Shown one piece after another: positions 8,705 to 16,082 of a DNA stretch of 42,774 bases (position 1 is the stretch's first letter; the number at the start of each line of letters is the position of its first letter). Made by a program: the position numbers and the translations under genes. A model generated the notes under the pieces. The model saw only the letters and a list, made by a program, of their open reading frames with translations. It had not been told where the DNA came from and ran no database searches. The stretch comes from Streptomyces sp. Isolate_45 (GTDB taxonomy: Bacteria; Actinomycetota; Actinomycetes; Streptomycetales; Streptomycetaceae): NCBI RefSeq assembly GCF_024721315.2, contig NZ_JANFAK020000066.1, forward strand, positions 1-42,774, given 5' to 3'.

Positions 8705-8923
8705 TACCCCGGGCGGACTCCTGCGACTCGTACCGGTCCAGTACCAGCCGGGCGATCCGCGGTGGTCCGCCGGCGGCTCTGTGACCGCCCGGGCCCCGAC
8801 GCCGGCCAGGGCCCGGGTGAACCGGCCCGGAGCCGGCAGGTGCGCGGCGACAGCGATCCGGCGGTGCCCGGCCTCCCGGAGGGCGGCGAGCCCCTCGGGG
8901 ACGGTGGGCCCGGCCGAGGCCGA
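8705..8923 (-). pseudogene. Truncated, frameshifted sirohydrochlorin chelatase (CbiX/SirB-like) remnant
   Basis: On the minus strand, SASAGPTVPEGLAALREAGH, HRRIAVAAHLPAPGRFTRAL and GARAVTEPPADH match the C-terminal half of class II (CbiX/SirB) cobalt/iron chelatases. After ADH the matching text continues in another frame as RIARLVLDRYES, so there is a frameshift near 8756. The N-terminal half, including the first metal-binding region, is missing. The intact enzyme would insert metal into sirohydrochlorin, the last step to sirohaem, the cofactor of NirB. The broken 5' end touches the broken 5' end of the nirBD remnant on the other strand, so one deletion probably removed both. Confidence 0.65.
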
Positions 8924-8927
8924 CCTC

Positions 8928-9519
8928 CAGAAGGACGGCAGCCACTCCGTCGTCCCGCGCGTCGCGGGCGGCGAGATCACCGCCGAGCAGGTCATCGCGC
9001 TGGGCGAGGTGGCCGGTCAGGCCTACGGGAAGTCCCTGCGCGCCGTGAAGTCCTGTGTCGGCGCCCGCTTCTGCCGCTTCGGACAGGGCGACTCGATCAA
9101 ACTCGCCATCGACCTGGAGCTGCGCTACCGGGGCCTGCGCACTCCGCACAAGTTCAAGGACGAGTGGCAGGCCGTCCTGGAGGACCCGGAGGCGCTGGAA
9201 CGCTTCGGCCCGGTGGCTCCGGGGGCGGTGGCCCCGGGCAAGGCGGCCGAGGGCGGTCTGGAGCCGGGCCGGGGGCGTTCGGTGCGGCTCGCGGACGGCG
9301 CCGGGGCGGCCGTCTTCAAGGGACCGGGCCGGGGCGGTGTACGCGGTCGGGAACCGGGACCCCTTCTCCGGCGCCGACGTGATCTCGGACGGCATCGTGG
9401 GCTCGCGGGACGGGGTGCCGGTGGTGACGTCGCCGATGCGCAAACAGGTCTTCGACCTGCGCGCCGGCATCTGCCTGGACGACCCGCGGGTGTCCCTGCC
9501 GGTGGTCGCCCTGCGCTGA
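8928..9519 (+). pseudogene. nirBD: Decayed nirB-nirD (assimilatory nitrite reductase) remnant
   Basis: Plus-strand frames hold joined pieces of NADH nitrite reductase. HSVVPRVAGGEITAEQVIA and YGKSLRAVKSCVGARFCRFG with LELRYRGLRTPHKFK come from the sirohaem domain of NirB. DEWQAVLEDPEALERF is the extreme NirB C-terminus. EPGRGRSVRLADGAGAAVF, then after a frameshift near 9335 AVYAVGNRDPFSGADVISDG and VFDLRAGICLDDP, is NirD. Two internal stretches are missing, including the second cysteine pair of the sirohaem/4Fe-4S site, as is the whole N-terminal FAD/NADH part. It cannot encode an active enzyme. The deletions look in frame, so an old fusion peptide might still be made. Confidence 0.75.
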
Positions 9520-9528
9520 TCCGCCGCC

Positions 9529-9577
9529 GAACGTCGTGTGGGCGACAGGACCTTGTCCTGCCGCCCACACGACGTTC
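9529..9577 (+). terminator. Long near-perfect hairpin after the nirD remnant
   Basis: A 16-bp perfect stem (9529-9544 with 9562-9577, starting GAACGTCGTG) continues after one A/C mismatch into a 6-bp stem (CAGGAC with GTCCTG) closed by a 3-nt loop. It begins 10 bp after the nirD stop, which fits the retained terminator of the old nir operon. It also insulates narK from upstream transcription. No T-run follows. Confidence 0.7.
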
Positions 9578-9651
9578 GCCCCTGATGCGGGACGGTGGTG
9601 CGAGCGGAACCTGGATAGGTCAGGACCCTTCTCGACGTTCAGGATCACGCG

Positions 9652-11058
9652 ATGAGTACCGCCACGCAGCAAGTGCCAGAGGTGCTGGCCGATCCGGCGC
9701 AGTACCGCCCCGGCCGCACCATCACCGAATGGACGCCGGAGGATCCGACCTTCTGGCGCACCACCGGCAAGAAGGTCGCGACCCGCAACCTGTGGATCGC
9801 CGTGCCGGCGCTGCTGGTCGCTTTCGTGGTGTGGCAGGTCTGGAGCATCACCGCGACGAACCTGAAGGACGTCGGCTTCGGCTTCTCCCAGTCGCAGCTG
9901 TTCTGGCTGACCGCCGTACCCGGCATCACCGGCGGTACCGCCCGCGTCTTCTACACCTTCCTCGGCCCCATGATCGGGCAGCGCCGCTTCACGGCGCTCT
10001 CGACGGTGGTGCTGATCGCGCCGCTGCTGTGGCTCGGCTTCGCGGTGCAGGACCCCAACACCTCCTACACCACGATGGTCGCGATCGCCGCGCTCTGCGG
10101 CATCGGCGGCGCGAACTTCTCCTCCTCGCTGGCCAACATCGGCTTCTTCTACCCGAAGCAGGAGAAGGGCAACGCGACCGGCATCAACGGCGGTCTCGGC
10201 AACCTGGGCGTCTCGGTGGTCCAACTGCTGACACCCATCCTGATCACCACCTCGGTGCTGGCGATCGGCGCGGGCCAGAAGAAGGCCGACGGCTCGGAGA
10301 TCTACCTCCAGAACGCCGCCTTCGTGTGGGTCCCGGTCCTGATCGTCCTCGCCGCGATCGCCTGGTTCGGACAGAACGACCTGAAGGTCGCCTCCACCCC
10401 CTTCAGCCAGCAGAAGGTCATCTTCAAGCGCAAGCACAACTGGCTGATGACCTGGCTCTACGTCGGCACCTTCGGCTCCTTCATCGGCTTCGCCGCCGCC
10501 CTGCCGCTGCTCATCAAGACCACTTTCCCCGACTACTCCGTTGCCACGTACGCCTGGATGGGCCCGGCCCTCGGCGCCCTGGCGCGCTGGGCGGGTGGCT
10601 GGATCGCCGACAAGCTGGGCGGTGCCCGGGTCACGATCCTGTCCTTCGTCGGCATGGCCGTCTCGATCATCGGCGTGATCACCTTCCTGCCCGCCGGCTC
10701 CGACCACGGCTCCTTCTACGGCTTCTTCTTCTGCTTCCTGGCCGCGTTCTTCTTCTCGGGCATCGGCAACGGCTCGACCTTCCGCCAGATCCCGGTCATC
10801 TTCCGCGGCCAGCACCTGAAGGGCCTGACGGAGGGCACCCCGCAGTACGCGGCGGCGCTCAAGCAGGCGGAGATCGAGTCGGGTGCGGTGACCGGCTTCA
10901 CCGCCGCAATCGCGGCCTACGGCTTCTTCTTCATCCCGGCGATGTTCGCGAACTTCGCGGTCACCAGCGCCATGTGGGGCTTCGTGGCCTTCTACGCCAG
11001 CTGCGTGGTCGTCGCCTGGTGGTTCTACGCCCGCAAGGGCGCGGAAGCCCCCAGCTAG
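9652..11058 (+). CDS. narK: NarK-type nitrate/nitrite transporter, copy 1
   Basis: A 468-residue major-facilitator protein with about 12 membrane helices. It carries both nitrate signature loops: GGLGNLGVS (about 180-188) and GIGNGSTFRQIP in the second half. GGTARVFYTF supplies a helix-2 arginine (about residue 98) in the place of the substrate-binding arginine of E. coli NarK. The soluble N-terminus (YRPGRTITEWTPEDPTFW) is shared with copy 2 at 20021. By family it imports nitrate, exports nitrite or exchanges the two. The start is ATG 9652 with a weak AGGATCA ribosome binding site. It follows the nir scar and precedes the pfl genes on the same strand. By eye, well over half of its residues match copy 2. 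Confidence 0.93.
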   Translation: MSTATQQVPEVLADPAQYRPGRTITEWTPEDPTFWRTTGKKVATRNLWIAVPALLVAFVVWQVWSITATNLKDVGFGFSQSQLFWLTAVPGITGGTARVFYTFLGPMIGQRRFTALSTVVLIAPLLWLGFAVQDPNTSYTTMVAIAALCGIGGANFSSSLANIGFFYPKQEKGNATGINGGLGNLGVSVVQLLTPILITTSVLAIGAGQKKADGSEIYLQNAAFVWVPVLIVLAAIAWFGQNDLKVASTPFSQQKVIFKRKHNWLMTWLYVGTFGSFIGFAAALPLLIKTTFPDYSVATYAWMGPALGALARWAGGWIADKLGGARVTILSFVGMAVSIIGVITFLPAGSDHGSFYGFFFCFLAAFFFSGIGNGSTFRQIPVIFRGQHLKGLTEGTPQYAAALKQAEIESGAVTGFTAAIAAYGFFFIPAMFANFAVTSAMWGFVAFYASCVVVAWWFYARKGAEAPS

Positions 11059-11227
11059 GCCGTCCCGGCCGTCCCGGCCTTCCGGGTCGGCCCCCACTTC
11101 CGGCCTGCGGCCGGCCGGCACTGCCCGGCGCGACCGCGGGCCGGTCGGCGTCGGGGCTCCTGCCGCTCCTCGCGGCCCTGCCGCTCCGGCGACTCCCGGC
11201 GCCCGCTTCGCCCCCGCCCGACCCCTG

Positions 11228-11418
11228 ATGCCGCTGGGGTTTGTGTTCGGCATTCCGGCCCCCTCCTGATCGCCGTGTGGCCCGCGGCCAACGGCTGGTT
11301 CCCGCTGCGGGCCCACGGGCCCTTCATCGCCGCCATCGACCACTCCTTCATGCTGCCGGGGCCGGTGACGACGTGCGTCGCGGTATCCACAGGCTTCGCC
11401 ATGGTTCGGATCATCTGA
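11228..11418 (+). pseudogene. Frameshifted small membrane-protein remnant
   Basis: From ATG 11228 the frame reads PLGFVFGIPAPS and stops. One frame over, starting about 11263, the text continues LLIAVWPAANGWFPLRAHG, then FIAAIDHSFMLPGPVTT and CVAVSTGFAMVRII, to a stop at 11416-11418. Together these look like a two-helix membrane protein of about 60 residues broken by a single indel. I do not recognise the family. It may be the degraded end of a gene once following narK. Confidence 0.35.
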
Positions 11419-11442
11419 CTTTTCAGCCCGAAGTCCAGATTC

Positions 11443-11460
11443 TTGTGAATGGATTCACAA
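11443..11460 (+). promoter_or_regulatory. Rex operator (redox-sensing repressor site)
   Basis: TTGTGAATGGATTCACAA is a perfect inverted repeat TTGTGAA-N4-TTCACAA, matching the Streptomyces Rex operator at every conserved position. Rex binds when NADH/NAD+ is low and leaves DNA when NADH accumulates, so pflB would be switched on when respiration stalls. It lies 176 bp before the pflB start codon. No second full copy was found in the window. Confidence 0.85.
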
Positions 11461-11468
11461 GCGCACGA

Positions 11469-11482
11469 TGGACCTTCGGCCC
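11469..11482 (+). promoter_or_regulatory. Possible DosR/OsdR-like box
   Basis: TGGACCTTCGGCCC fits the GGGnC-N4-GnCCC core of the DosR/DevR dormancy box with one mismatch, 8 bp after the Rex operator. A second, looser version, AGGACCTTCGGGCCCC, lies at 11535-11550. GC-rich palindromes are common in such genomes, so this rests mainly on context (hypoxia-type genes). Confidence 0.3.
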
Positions 11483-11636
11483 GGCCGAAACGGCAGCTCA
11501 GGGCAGGTGTGGGCGATCAGGCGCCAGGAGTGACAGGACCTTCGGGCCCCAGCTCGGGACCAACGCGGCGCCAAATGATCGATCAAAAGGCGTGCAATGG
11601 AAGCAAGCAACGAGGCGACTGAAGAAGGTGCCGGCC

Positions 11637-13907
11637 ATGACTGCCACCCCTGCGGAAACCACGAAGAGCGCGGAAGCCTGGGACGGCTTCAAGGGCGGTC
11701 TGTGGCGCGACTCCATGGACGTCCGCGACTTCATCCAGCAGAACTACACGCCGTACGAAGGCGACGACGCCTTCCTGGCCGGCCCCACCGAGCGGACCAC
11801 CGCCGTGTGGAAGGCCATCACGGACAAGTTCCCCGAGGAGCGCGAGAAGGGCGTCTACGACGTCGCGCACGACATCCCCTCGACGATCACCGCGCACGCC
11901 CCCGGCTGGATCGACCGCGACAAGGACCTGATCGTCGGCCTTCAGACGGACGCCCCGCTCAAGCGCGCGATCATGCCCTACGGCGGCTGGCGCATGGTCG
12001 CGGGCGCCCTGGAGACCTACGGCTACCCGGTCTCCGACGACCTGGAGAAGGTCTTCACCGACTACCGCAAGACGCACAACGCCGGTGTCTTCGACGCCTA
12101 CACCCCCGAGATCCGCGCCGCCCGCAAGGCCGGCATCGTCACGGGCCTCCCCGACGCCTACGGTCGCGGCCGCATCATCGGCGACTACCGCCGCGTGGCC
12201 CTCTACGGCGTCGACCGCCTCATCGCCTTCAAGAAGGAGGAGAAGGAGGAACTCAACGCCCTGCCCGCCGGCCCCCGTTCGCTGGAGGAGACGATCCGCC
12301 TGCGCGAGGAGCTCGCCGAGCAGATCCGCGCGCTCGCCGAACTCAAGGCGATGGCCGCCTCCTACGGGTACGACATCTCCGGGCCCGCCTCCACCGGCCG
12401 CGAGGCCATCCAGTGGCTGTACTTCGCCTACCTGGCCGCGGTGAAGGAGCAGAACGGCGCCGCCATGTCGCTGGGCCGCACCTCGACCTTCGTCGACGTG
12501 TACCTCCAGCGCGACATCGCGGCGGGCCTCCTCACCGAGGAGCGGGCCCAGGAGCTGGTCGACGACTTCATCATCAAGCTCCGCATCGTCCGCTTCCTGC
12601 GCACCCCGGAGTACGACGAGCTCTTCAGCGGCGACCCCACCTGGGTCACCGAATCGATCGCCGGCATGGGCGAGGACGGCCGCCCGCTGGTCACGAAGAC
12701 CTCCTTCCGCTACCTCCAGACCCTCTACAACCTGGGTCCGGCCCCCGAGCCGAACATGACCGTCTTCTGGTCCCCCCGGCTGCCCCGGGGCTTCAAGGAG
12801 TTCTGCGCCCGCGTCTCGATCGACACCTCCTCGGTGCAGTACGAGTCCGACGAGCTGATGCTCCCGCGCTTCGGCGACGACACCGCCATCGCCTGCTGCG
12901 TCTCGGCGATGCCGGTCGGCAAGCAGATGCAGTTCTTCGGCGCCCGCGTGAACCTCGCCAAGACCCTGCTGTACGCGATCAACGGCGGCCGCGACGAGAA
13001 GTCCGGCGCCCAGGTCGGCCCGGAGACCGGTGCGCTCACCTCCGAGGTGCTGGACCACGGCCAGGTCATGGCGAAGTTCGACGAGCAGATGGAATGGCTC
13101 GCCGCGACCTACGTCCACGCCCTGAACGTCATCCACTACATGCACGACCGGTACGCCTACGAGCGCATCGAGATGGCCCTCCACGACCGCGACGTGCGCC
13201 GCACCATGGCCTGTGGCATCGCCGGCCTGTCCGTCGCCGCGGACTCCCTCTCGGCCATCAAGCACGCCAAGGTCACGGCCGTGCGCGACGAGACCGGCCT
13301 CGCCACCGACTACGTCATCGACGGTGACTACCCGGCCTACGGCAACAACGACGACCGCGTCGACGACATCGCCGTCCGGCTCGTCGAGGACTTCATGAAG
13401 AAGGTCCGCAAGCACGAGACCTACCGGGGCGCCGAGCACACCCAGTCCGTGCTGACGATCACCTCCAACGTCGTCTACGGCAAGAAGACCGGCAACACCC
13501 CGGACGGCCGCCGCGCCGGCGAGCCCTTCTCCCCGGGCGCCAACCCGATGAACGGCCGCGACACCCACGGCTACGTCACGTCGGCGCTGTCCGTCGCCAA
13601 GCTCCCCTACGAGGACGCCGAGGACGGCATCTCGCTGACCAACACCGTCACCCCCGACGCCCTCGGCCGCACCCCCGAGGAGCGGATCAAGAACCTGGCG
13701 GGCGTCCTCGACGGCTACATGGCCGCCGACGGCTTCCACATGAACGTGAACGTGCTCAACCGCGACACGCTCATGGACGCCATGGAGCACCCGGAGAACC
13801 ACCCGCAGCTGACCATCCGCGTCAGCGGATACGCGGTGAACTTCGTCCGGCTCACGCGGGACCAGCAGCTCGACGTGCTGAACCGCACCTTCCACGGCTC
13901 GTTGTAG
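11637..13907 (+). CDS. pflB: Pyruvate formate-lyase
   Basis: A 756-residue glycyl-radical enzyme that cleaves pyruvate with CoA to acetyl-CoA and formate without oxygen. The active site IACCVSAMP holds the adjacent cysteines C420-C421 (C418-C419 in E. coli). The C-terminal radical loop RVSGYAVNFVRLTRDQQ places the glycyl radical on Gly731. The Cys-Cys pair and full length separate it from glycerol dehydratase and choline lyase relatives. ATG 11637 is chosen from the GAAGAAGG upstream and the family's usual length; the frame is open for 132 more codons, but these run through the Rex site. The active form is destroyed by oxygen, so it implies real anoxic or microoxic metabolism. Confidence 0.97.
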   Translation: MTATPAETTKSAEAWDGFKGGLWRDSMDVRDFIQQNYTPYEGDDAFLAGPTERTTAVWKAITDKFPEEREKGVYDVAHDIPSTITAHAPGWIDRDKDLIVGLQTDAPLKRAIMPYGGWRMVAGALETYGYPVSDDLEKVFTDYRKTHNAGVFDAYTPEIRAARKAGIVTGLPDAYGRGRIIGDYRRVALYGVDRLIAFKKEEKEELNALPAGPRSLEETIRLREELAEQIRALAELKAMAASYGYDISGPASTGREAIQWLYFAYLAAVKEQNGAAMSLGRTSTFVDVYLQRDIAAGLLTEERAQELVDDFIIKLRIVRFLRTPEYDELFSGDPTWVTESIAGMGEDGRPLVTKTSFRYLQTLYNLGPAPEPNMTVFWSPRLPRGFKEFCARVSIDTSSVQYESDELMLPRFGDDTAIACCVSAMPVGKQMQFFGARVNLAKTLLYAINGGRDEKSGAQVGPETGALTSEVLDHGQVMAKFDEQMEWLAATYVHALNVIHYMHDRYAYERIEMALHDRDVRRTMACGIAGLSVAADSLSAIKHAKVTAVRDETGLATDYVIDGDYPAYGNNDDRVDDIAVRLVEDFMKKVRKHETYRGAEHTQSVLTITSNVVYGKKTGNTPDGRRAGEPFSPGANPMNGRDTHGYVTSALSVAKLPYEDAEDGISLTNTVTPDALGRTPEERIKNLAGVLDGYMAADGFHMNVNVLNRDTLMDAMEHPENHPQLTIRVSGYAVNFVRLTRDQQLDVLNRTFHGSL

Positions 13908-13918
13908 AGCCCCCGTAC

Positions 13919-13970
13919 CGCGCGGCCCGGGGCAGGTCCCTCACCCCTCACCCGGCCCCGGGACCGCGCG
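13919..13970 (+). terminator. Strong hairpin between pflB and pflA
   Basis: CGCGCGGCCCGGGG (13919-13932) pairs with CCCCGGG-A-CCGCGCG (13956-13970): 14 bp with one bulged A and a 23-nt loop. It lies just after pflB and 47 bp before pflA on the same strand. It may act as a partial terminator or 3' stabiliser, giving much more pflB than pflA transcript. Confidence 0.6.
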
Positions 13971-14016
13971 TCCCATCCGATCCCCACGGACACCGGCTCA
14001 GTCTGGAGCGCCCGCC

Positions 14017-14877
14017 ATGACCGTCCTCTTCGGTACGAGCATCCCCGTCGGCCAGGCCCAGGCCCAGGTCCATGCCGCGGTCGGAGTCGCCACCGCCCCG
14101 GCCGCCGGCGCCGGCCGGACGCCGGCCGCCGCCGCGACGCGGCGGCCGAGCGAGGGCTCGGTGCACTCCTGGGACCTGTCCACCGGCGTCGACGGACCCG
14201 GGACGCGCTTCGTCACGTTCCTCGCGGGCTGTCCGCTGAGCTGCCTGTACTGCCACAACCCCGACACCATGCGGATGCGCAACGGCAAGCGCACCTCGGC
14301 CGACGAGGTCATCGCCGAGGCCGGCAAGTACACCCGGTTCATCGCCGCCTCGGGCGGCGGCGCCACCATCTCCGGCGGCGAACCCCTCCTCCAGCCCGTC
14401 TTCGCGGGCGAGCTGCTCCACCGCATGAAGAACGACCTCGGCCTGCACACCGCCCTCGACACATCCGGCTTCCTCGGCGCGCGCGCCACCGACGCCCTGC
14501 TGCGCGACGTGGACCTCGTCCTGCTCGACATCAAGTCCTGGGACCGGGCCACCTACCGCAAGGTCACCGGCCGCCCGCTGGAGCCCACCCTGGACTTCGC
14601 CCGGCGCCTCGCCGACCTCGGCAAGGAGGTGCACCTGCGGTTCGTCCTCGTCCCCGGTCTCACCGACGGGCGGGAGAACGTGGAGGGCGTCGCCGACTTC
14701 GCCGCCGCGCTCGGCAACGTCTCGCGGGTCGACGTCCTGCCCTTCCACAAGCTCGGCGAGAGCAAGTGGGAGGCCCTGGGCATGCCGTTCACCCTGCGCG
14801 ACACCCCCTCGCCCGGCGCGGAGCAGGTCGCCGCGGCGAAGGCTGCGTTCGCCGCCCGCGGCCTGACGGCCGTCTGA
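14017..14877 (+). CDS. pflA: Pyruvate formate-lyase activating enzyme (radical SAM)
   Basis: A 286-residue radical-SAM enzyme that uses S-adenosylmethionine and a 4Fe-4S cluster to install the glycyl radical on PFL. The cluster motif is CPLSCLYCHNP (C72, C76, C79), preceded by the family's VDGPGTRFVTFLAGC. GGGATISGGEPLLQ binds SAM. KVTGRPLEPTLDFARRLAD and RFVLVPGLTDG complete the fold. The N-terminus is about 40 residues longer than E. coli PflA and low in complexity (Ala/Pro-rich); a GTG near residue 49 (VHSWDLS) would give the usual length, but ATG 14017 has GGAG 8 nt upstream. It lies 109 bp after pflB. Confidence 0.95.
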   Translation: MTVLFGTSIPVGQAQAQVHAAVGVATAPAAGAGRTPAAAATRRPSEGSVHSWDLSTGVDGPGTRFVTFLAGCPLSCLYCHNPDTMRMRNGKRTSADEVIAEAGKYTRFIAASGGGATISGGEPLLQPVFAGELLHRMKNDLGLHTALDTSGFLGARATDALLRDVDLVLLDIKSWDRATYRKVTGRPLEPTLDFARRLADLGKEVHLRFVLVPGLTDGRENVEGVADFAAALGNVSRVDVLPFHKLGESKWEALGMPFTLRDTPSPGAEQVAAAKAAFAARGLTAV

Positions 14878-14916
14878 CCTGTCCGACCCGGCTCACCCGG
14901 CCCACCCGTCTGACCC

Positions 14917-14933
14917 GTTCGGACCAACCGAAC
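14917..14933 (+). promoter_or_regulatory. Inverted repeat before the nitrate-reductase operon
   Basis: GTTCGGACCAACCGAAC is a 6-bp perfect inverted repeat around a 5-nt centre, 36 bp before the proposed -10 box of the cytochrome b gene, where an activator would bind. It could also be a small hairpin. The regulator is unknown. Confidence 0.35.
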
Positions 14934-14968
14934 TCCGGACACAAGAGGCTGAATCGGTATGAACCACC

Positions 14969-14974
14969 TAGCGT
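14969..14974 (+). promoter_or_regulatory. -10 box TAGCGT for the nitrate-reductase operon
   Basis: TAGCGT ends 7 nt before GTG 14982, the spacing expected for a leaderless transcript, and no Shine-Dalgarno sequence is present for any of the three possible GTG starts. It suggests the six-gene unit has its own promoter, separate from pfl. Confidence 0.5.
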
Positions 14975-14981
14975 GGTGGCT

Positions 14982-16082
14982 GTGTCCGAGCCCACAGAAG
15001 TCATCGCCGAAGCCCCGCCACCGCCGCCCGGGGTGCCCGGCACCCCGCCGCCCGCCGGCCGGTCCGTCACCGCACGGGCCACCCTGGCGGGCGTCGTCGT
15101 GTCCCTGCTGCTCATCGCCGCGATCGTGCTCGGCAGCAGGCTCCTGAGGGACTTCGACTCCGCCCTGCTGCCGTACGCCGTCGCGACCGTCTTCCTGGCC
15201 TTCGGCGTGGCCTACCGCTACACGGTGTGGGTCTCGGCGCCCGGCGCGCGCCGCCTCTTCAAACGGGGCTTCGGAAGCTTCTTCTCGGCGGCCAACTTCA
15301 AGAAGGCGCCCACCGCGCTGCCGCGGATGATCGCCACCTACCTCGGCTTCCAGAAGTTCCTGGGCGCCCGCTCGCGCGGCCGCTGGGCCGCCCACCAGCT
15401 GATCTTCTGGGGCTGCCTGTTGGCCGCCGCGATCACCTTCCCGCTCACCTGGGGCTGGTTCACCTTCACCTCGGACAGCGGCGCGGGCCCCGGCTACGCG
15501 ATGCGGGTCTGGGGGTTCAAGGTCCTCGGCTTCGACTCGCTGAGCGTCCTGGGCTGGCTGATGTTCCACGGCCTGGACATCGCCGCCGTCCTCGTCATCC
15601 CCGGAGCCTCGTACTTCCTGTGGCGCCGGATGAAGGACCGCGGCGCCATCACCGGCCAACGCTTCGCCTACGACCTGCTGCCGCTCATCTGCCTGATCGT
15701 CATCTCGGTGACCGGGCTGCTGCTGACCTTCTCGTCGATCTTCCTGCACGGCGGCGGCTACGAGTTCCTCGCGATCCTGCACATGGTGTCGGTGGTCTTC
15801 ACCCTCATCTACATCCCCTTCGGGAAGTTCTTCCACATCGTCCAGCGGCCGGCCGCTGTCGGCATGCAGCTCTTCAAGTACACGGCCCGCCAGGACGAGC
15901 AGGTCTTCGCCTGCAAGCGCTGCGGGGAGCCCGTCGACACCGCCCCGTACGTGGAGAACCTGCGCGGCACGATGAAGGACCTGAAGCTCGACTTCGACGC
16001 CTGGGCCGAGTACTGCCCGCGCTGCAAGCGGGTGCTGCGCGGCAACGCCTACCTCACCCACGTCAAGAAGGGCTTCAAGTGA
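14982..16082 (+). CDS. NarI/DsrM-like membrane cytochrome b subunit with C-terminal zinc-ribbon-like tail
   Basis: A 366-residue protein with a proline-rich N-terminus (about 10-27) and five to six membrane helices. Histidines H138, H196, H267 and H285 lie in or at the ends of helices; the H267-H285 spacing of 18 equals that of one His pair in NarI, so b-type haem and quinol oxidation are likely. The soluble C-terminus carries CKRCG (311-314) and CPRCK (345-348), a four-cysteine site for Zn or Fe that NarI lacks. It is first in the six-gene unit, and its stop overlaps the start of the Mo subunit (GTGA). GTG 14976 and 14973 are alternative starts. The family call is tentative; heterodisulfide-reductase E-type proteins are also similar. 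Confidence 0.82.
   Translation: MSEPTEVIAEAPPPPPGVPGTPPPAGRSVTARATLAGVVVSLLLIAAIVLGSRLLRDFDSALLPYAVATVFLAFGVAYRYTVWVSAPGARRLFKRGFGSFFSAANFKKAPTALPRMIATYLGFQKFLGARSRGRWAAHQLIFWGCLLAAAITFPLTWGWFTFTSDSGAGPGYAMRVWGFKVLGFDSLSVLGWLMFHGLDIAAVLVIPGASYFLWRRMKDRGAITGQRFAYDLLPLICLIVISVTGLLLTFSSIFLHGGGYEFLAILHMVSVVFTLIYIPFGKFFHIVQRPAAVGMQLFKYTARQDEQVFACKRCGEPVDTAPYVENLRGTMKDLKLDFDAWAEYCPRCKRVLRGNAYLTHVKKGFK

Larger units (their letters stand above)
11059..11636 (+). other. Intergenic region upstream of pflB
   Basis: 578 bp without an intact gene. The first 170 bp are very GC-rich with short inverted motifs and no recognisable frame. 11228-11418 holds a frameshifted membrane-protein-like remnant. 11419-11636 is a lower-GC control region carrying the Rex operator (11443-11460), two DosR/OsdR-like imperfect palindromes, and a long 5' leader into pflB with GAAGAAGG ahead of the start. 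Confidence 0.7.

Noticed and set aside
8642..8995. N-terminal 118-residue extension of LtrA
   Set aside because: It encodes the chelatase remnant, and the LtrA signature begins right after ATG 8641; the fusion is a chance in-frame join.
8781..11228. Very long plus-strand frame across the nir scar and narK
   Set aside because: Only its first part matches nirB/nirD remnants; across narK it is an Arg/Pro-rich shadow of the true reading frame.
11637..13907. Choline TMA-lyase or glycerol/diol dehydratase identity for the glycyl-radical enzyme
   Set aside because: The adjacent Cys-Cys pair, the length and the C-terminal loop are those of true pyruvate formate-lyase.
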